NCBI RefSeq assembly: GCF_005405925.1
Contig: NZ_BJHV01000001.1
Span: 4,712,001-4,776,000 of the forward strand
Direction of reading: 5' to 3'
Source: Streptomyces antimycoticus
Lineage (GTDB): Bacteria > Actinomycetota > Actinomycetes > Streptomycetales > Streptomycetaceae
DNA length: 64,000 nt
How positions within the stretch are numbered: position 1 is the first letter of the stretch; each line of letters begins with the position of its first letter. A program made the translations under genes and the position numbers. The notes under the pieces were generated by a model, which saw nothing but the letters and a program-made list of their open reading frames with translations, had not been told where the DNA came from and made no database searches. This document shows positions 62,706 to 64,000 of the stretch, piece after piece.

Positions 62706-64000
62706 TCAGTTCGCCGCGCCGGGGCGCACGAACGTGGCGGCGGCGGTGTCGAAATGCTGCTTACCCACAGACTTCTCGCCAACCGGGGCGGACAGCCACA
62801 GGTCGTACATTTTCCCGTTTTCGTTCCAGCTCAAGTCGTATGTCTGCCGTGAGCCGCCGTCGTCGGCCGAGCCGTTCCAGATGAACGCCCACAGGGCGGC
62901 GGGGCGGCCGTTGTGCTCCGTCTCGATGACCTGGCCGCTGCGGTAACCCGGGTAGTCCTGCGGGCCCTTGGCGTCCGCGGTACGGCTGAGCCCCAGCGGA
63001 CCCTCGGCGCTCTGCTCCTGGACATGGATCCCGATCCGGAACTCCATACCGGGCGAGTTGTAGTAGACCCGGGGCGCCTTGTACTCCCGGGCGAACCCCT
63101 CGGGCACGGCGAGCGAGAAGCCGAGCGGGTCCTTGATCAGCTCATAGCCGTCGGGGATCCGGGCCGACGGGTCGGCCGTGGGGTCGGCGTCCTTCACGGG
63201 ACGCTGCGGCGCCTTCTCAGGGGCGCTCGAGCTCCGCGCACCCCCCTTGTCGGCGCTCTGGCTCGTACCCCCGCCCTTCGCCGTGCCACCGTCACCGCCC
63301 CCGTTGTCCAGCAGCGCCACGACGCCCGCGGCCACACCGGCGAGCGCGACCACCGCGGCGGCCACCGTAAGGACGGCACGACGGCGCCCGCCACGACCCG
63401 AACGGGACCGGGCGGCCGGGGCGGCCGCCGGAACGGAGGCGGAGGCGGGGGCGGCCGCCGGGGCGGGGGCAGGGACGGGAGCGGGAGCGGGCACGAACGC
63501 CGAAGAGCCCCGGCCGTCGGGCCCGATCGGCACACTGGGCTGGGTCGGCGTGTACTCCAGGGGGATTTCCGGGGTGTCGCCCACCTCCTGGGCCATCCGC
63601 AGCATCCGCTCGACCTCGTCGCCGCTGAGCCGCTCCTCGGGATCCCGCCGCAACAGCCCCTCGATGACCGGCTTCAGCGGTCCGGCCGCCTCGGGCACGG
63701 GGATCTCGTCGAAGACGACGGCGTGCAGCACCGCGGCCAGGGACTCGCGGTGGAACGGGGATTCACCGCGCACCAGCGTGCACAGCAGCACCCCGAGCGA
63801 CCACAGGTCCGACTCCGGCCCGGTGCGGCGCCCCGACATCCGCTCCGGCGCGGTGTATTCGGGCGAGCCCACGAACGAGCCGGTCTCGGTGATCGTGGTG
63901 GACCCGGTGACCTGCGCGATCCCGAAGTCCGTCAGCACGACCCGGCCGGTGCCGGACTCCACCAGCACATTGGCGGGCTTGATGTCCCGGTGCAGCACCC
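62706..64000 (-). CDS. Membrane Ser/Thr protein kinase, N-terminus beyond window
   Basis: The visible about 430 aa begin within the kinase catalytic loop: LHRDIKPANVLVESGTG, DFGIAQVTGSTTITETGSFV, SPEYTAPERMSG. The N-lobe lies past 64000. A linker rich in Pro/Ala (APAPVPAPAPAAAPASASV), a basic stretch, a membrane helix (AVLTVAAAVVALAGVAAGVV) and an exterior domain (PDGYELIKDPLGFSLAVPEG, FRIGIHVQEQSAEG, GRPAALWAFIWNGSADDGG) complete it. It resembles the two other kinases in the window. Confidence 0.92.
   Translation of the reverse strand, partial: VLHRDIKPANVLVESGTGRVVLTDFGIAQVTGSTTITETGSFVGSPEYTAPERMSGRRTGPESDLWSLGVLLCTLVRGESPFHRESLAAVLHAVVFDEIPVPEAAGPLKPVIEGLLRRDPEERLSGDEVERMLRMAQEVGDTPEIPLEYTPTQPSVPIGPDGRGSSAFVPAPAPVPAPAPAAAPASASVPAAAPAARSRSGRGGRRRAVLTVAAAVVALAGVAAGVVALLDNGGGDGGTAKGGGTSQSADKGGARSSSAPEKAPQRPVKDADPTADPSARIPDGYELIKDPLGFSLAVPEGFAREYKAPRVYYNSPGMEFRIGIHVQEQSAEGPLGLSRTADAKGPQDYPGYRSGQVIETEHNGRPAALWAFIWNGSADDGGSRQTYDLSWNENGKMYDLWLSAPVGEKSVGKQHFDTAAATFVRPGAAN

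Overview
The window is chromosomal DNA from an actinomycete, almost certainly Streptomyces. Coding GC is very high, GTG/TTG starts and ATGA-type overlaps are common, and the gene families are typical of the genus (DUF3017 next to folD, DUF6350, DUF5682/DUF5691, LAxTG surface protein, PspC-linked two-component genes). From memory, the order guaA, chorismate mutase, pcrA, icmB, sucCD, purN-purH, folD, mdh, betB resembles the SCO47xx-SCO48xx core region of S. coelicolor, inverted. I see no tRNA, rRNA, IS element, prophage, CRISPR array or biosynthetic cluster.

Layout. 0-2 kb: choline to glycine-betaine oxidation (choline oxidase-like GMC enzyme running off the left edge, and betaine aldehyde dehydrogenase). 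2-6.4 kb: a membrane-protein cluster that includes an adjacent gene pair sharing a Gly-Asp-His-Asn motif. 6.5-17.8 kb: central and one-carbon metabolism (mdh, folD, purH, purN, sucD, sucC) with DUF3017, DUF6350 and a small membrane protein. 18-20.6 kb: two secreted proteins, one ending in an array of Leu-Pro heptads. 20.8-29 kb: a divergent five-gene cluster, MoxR ATPase/DUF5682/VWA one way and SWIM/DUF5691 the other. 29-30 kb: a repeat-rich non-coding stretch. 30-43.5 kb: B12-binding mutase subunit, lipase, M23 peptidase, PcrA helicase, two NlpC/P60 hydrolases (one behind a c-di-AMP riboswitch), L,D-transpeptidase, two short-chain dehydrogenases and an HTH regulator. 43.5-53 kb: a LiaFSR-like envelope-stress set, a Ser/Thr kinase, DoxX, a TIG-like membrane protein, a class II aldolase and a Uma2 nuclease. 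53-64 kb: guaA, chorismate mutase with a candidate Phe/Tyr leader-peptide attenuator, a LAETG surface protein, a GMC oxidoreductase, a semialdehyde dehydrogenase and two more Ser/Thr kinases (the last cut by the right edge).

Regulation visible in the sequence: three matches to the RecA-independent DNA-damage promoter (PafBC type) in front of the MoxR, SWIM and pcrA genes; a c-di-AMP riboswitch; an attenuator in front of chorismate mutase; a divergent operator palindrome; and many strong hairpin terminators.

Quality warning: at least 13 reading-frame breaks in otherwise conserved genes, including guaA and pcrA, are each repaired by adding one base in or beside a G/C run. These look like homopolymer errors in the assembly rather than real pseudogenes. 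I annotate the genes at full length and give each break point.
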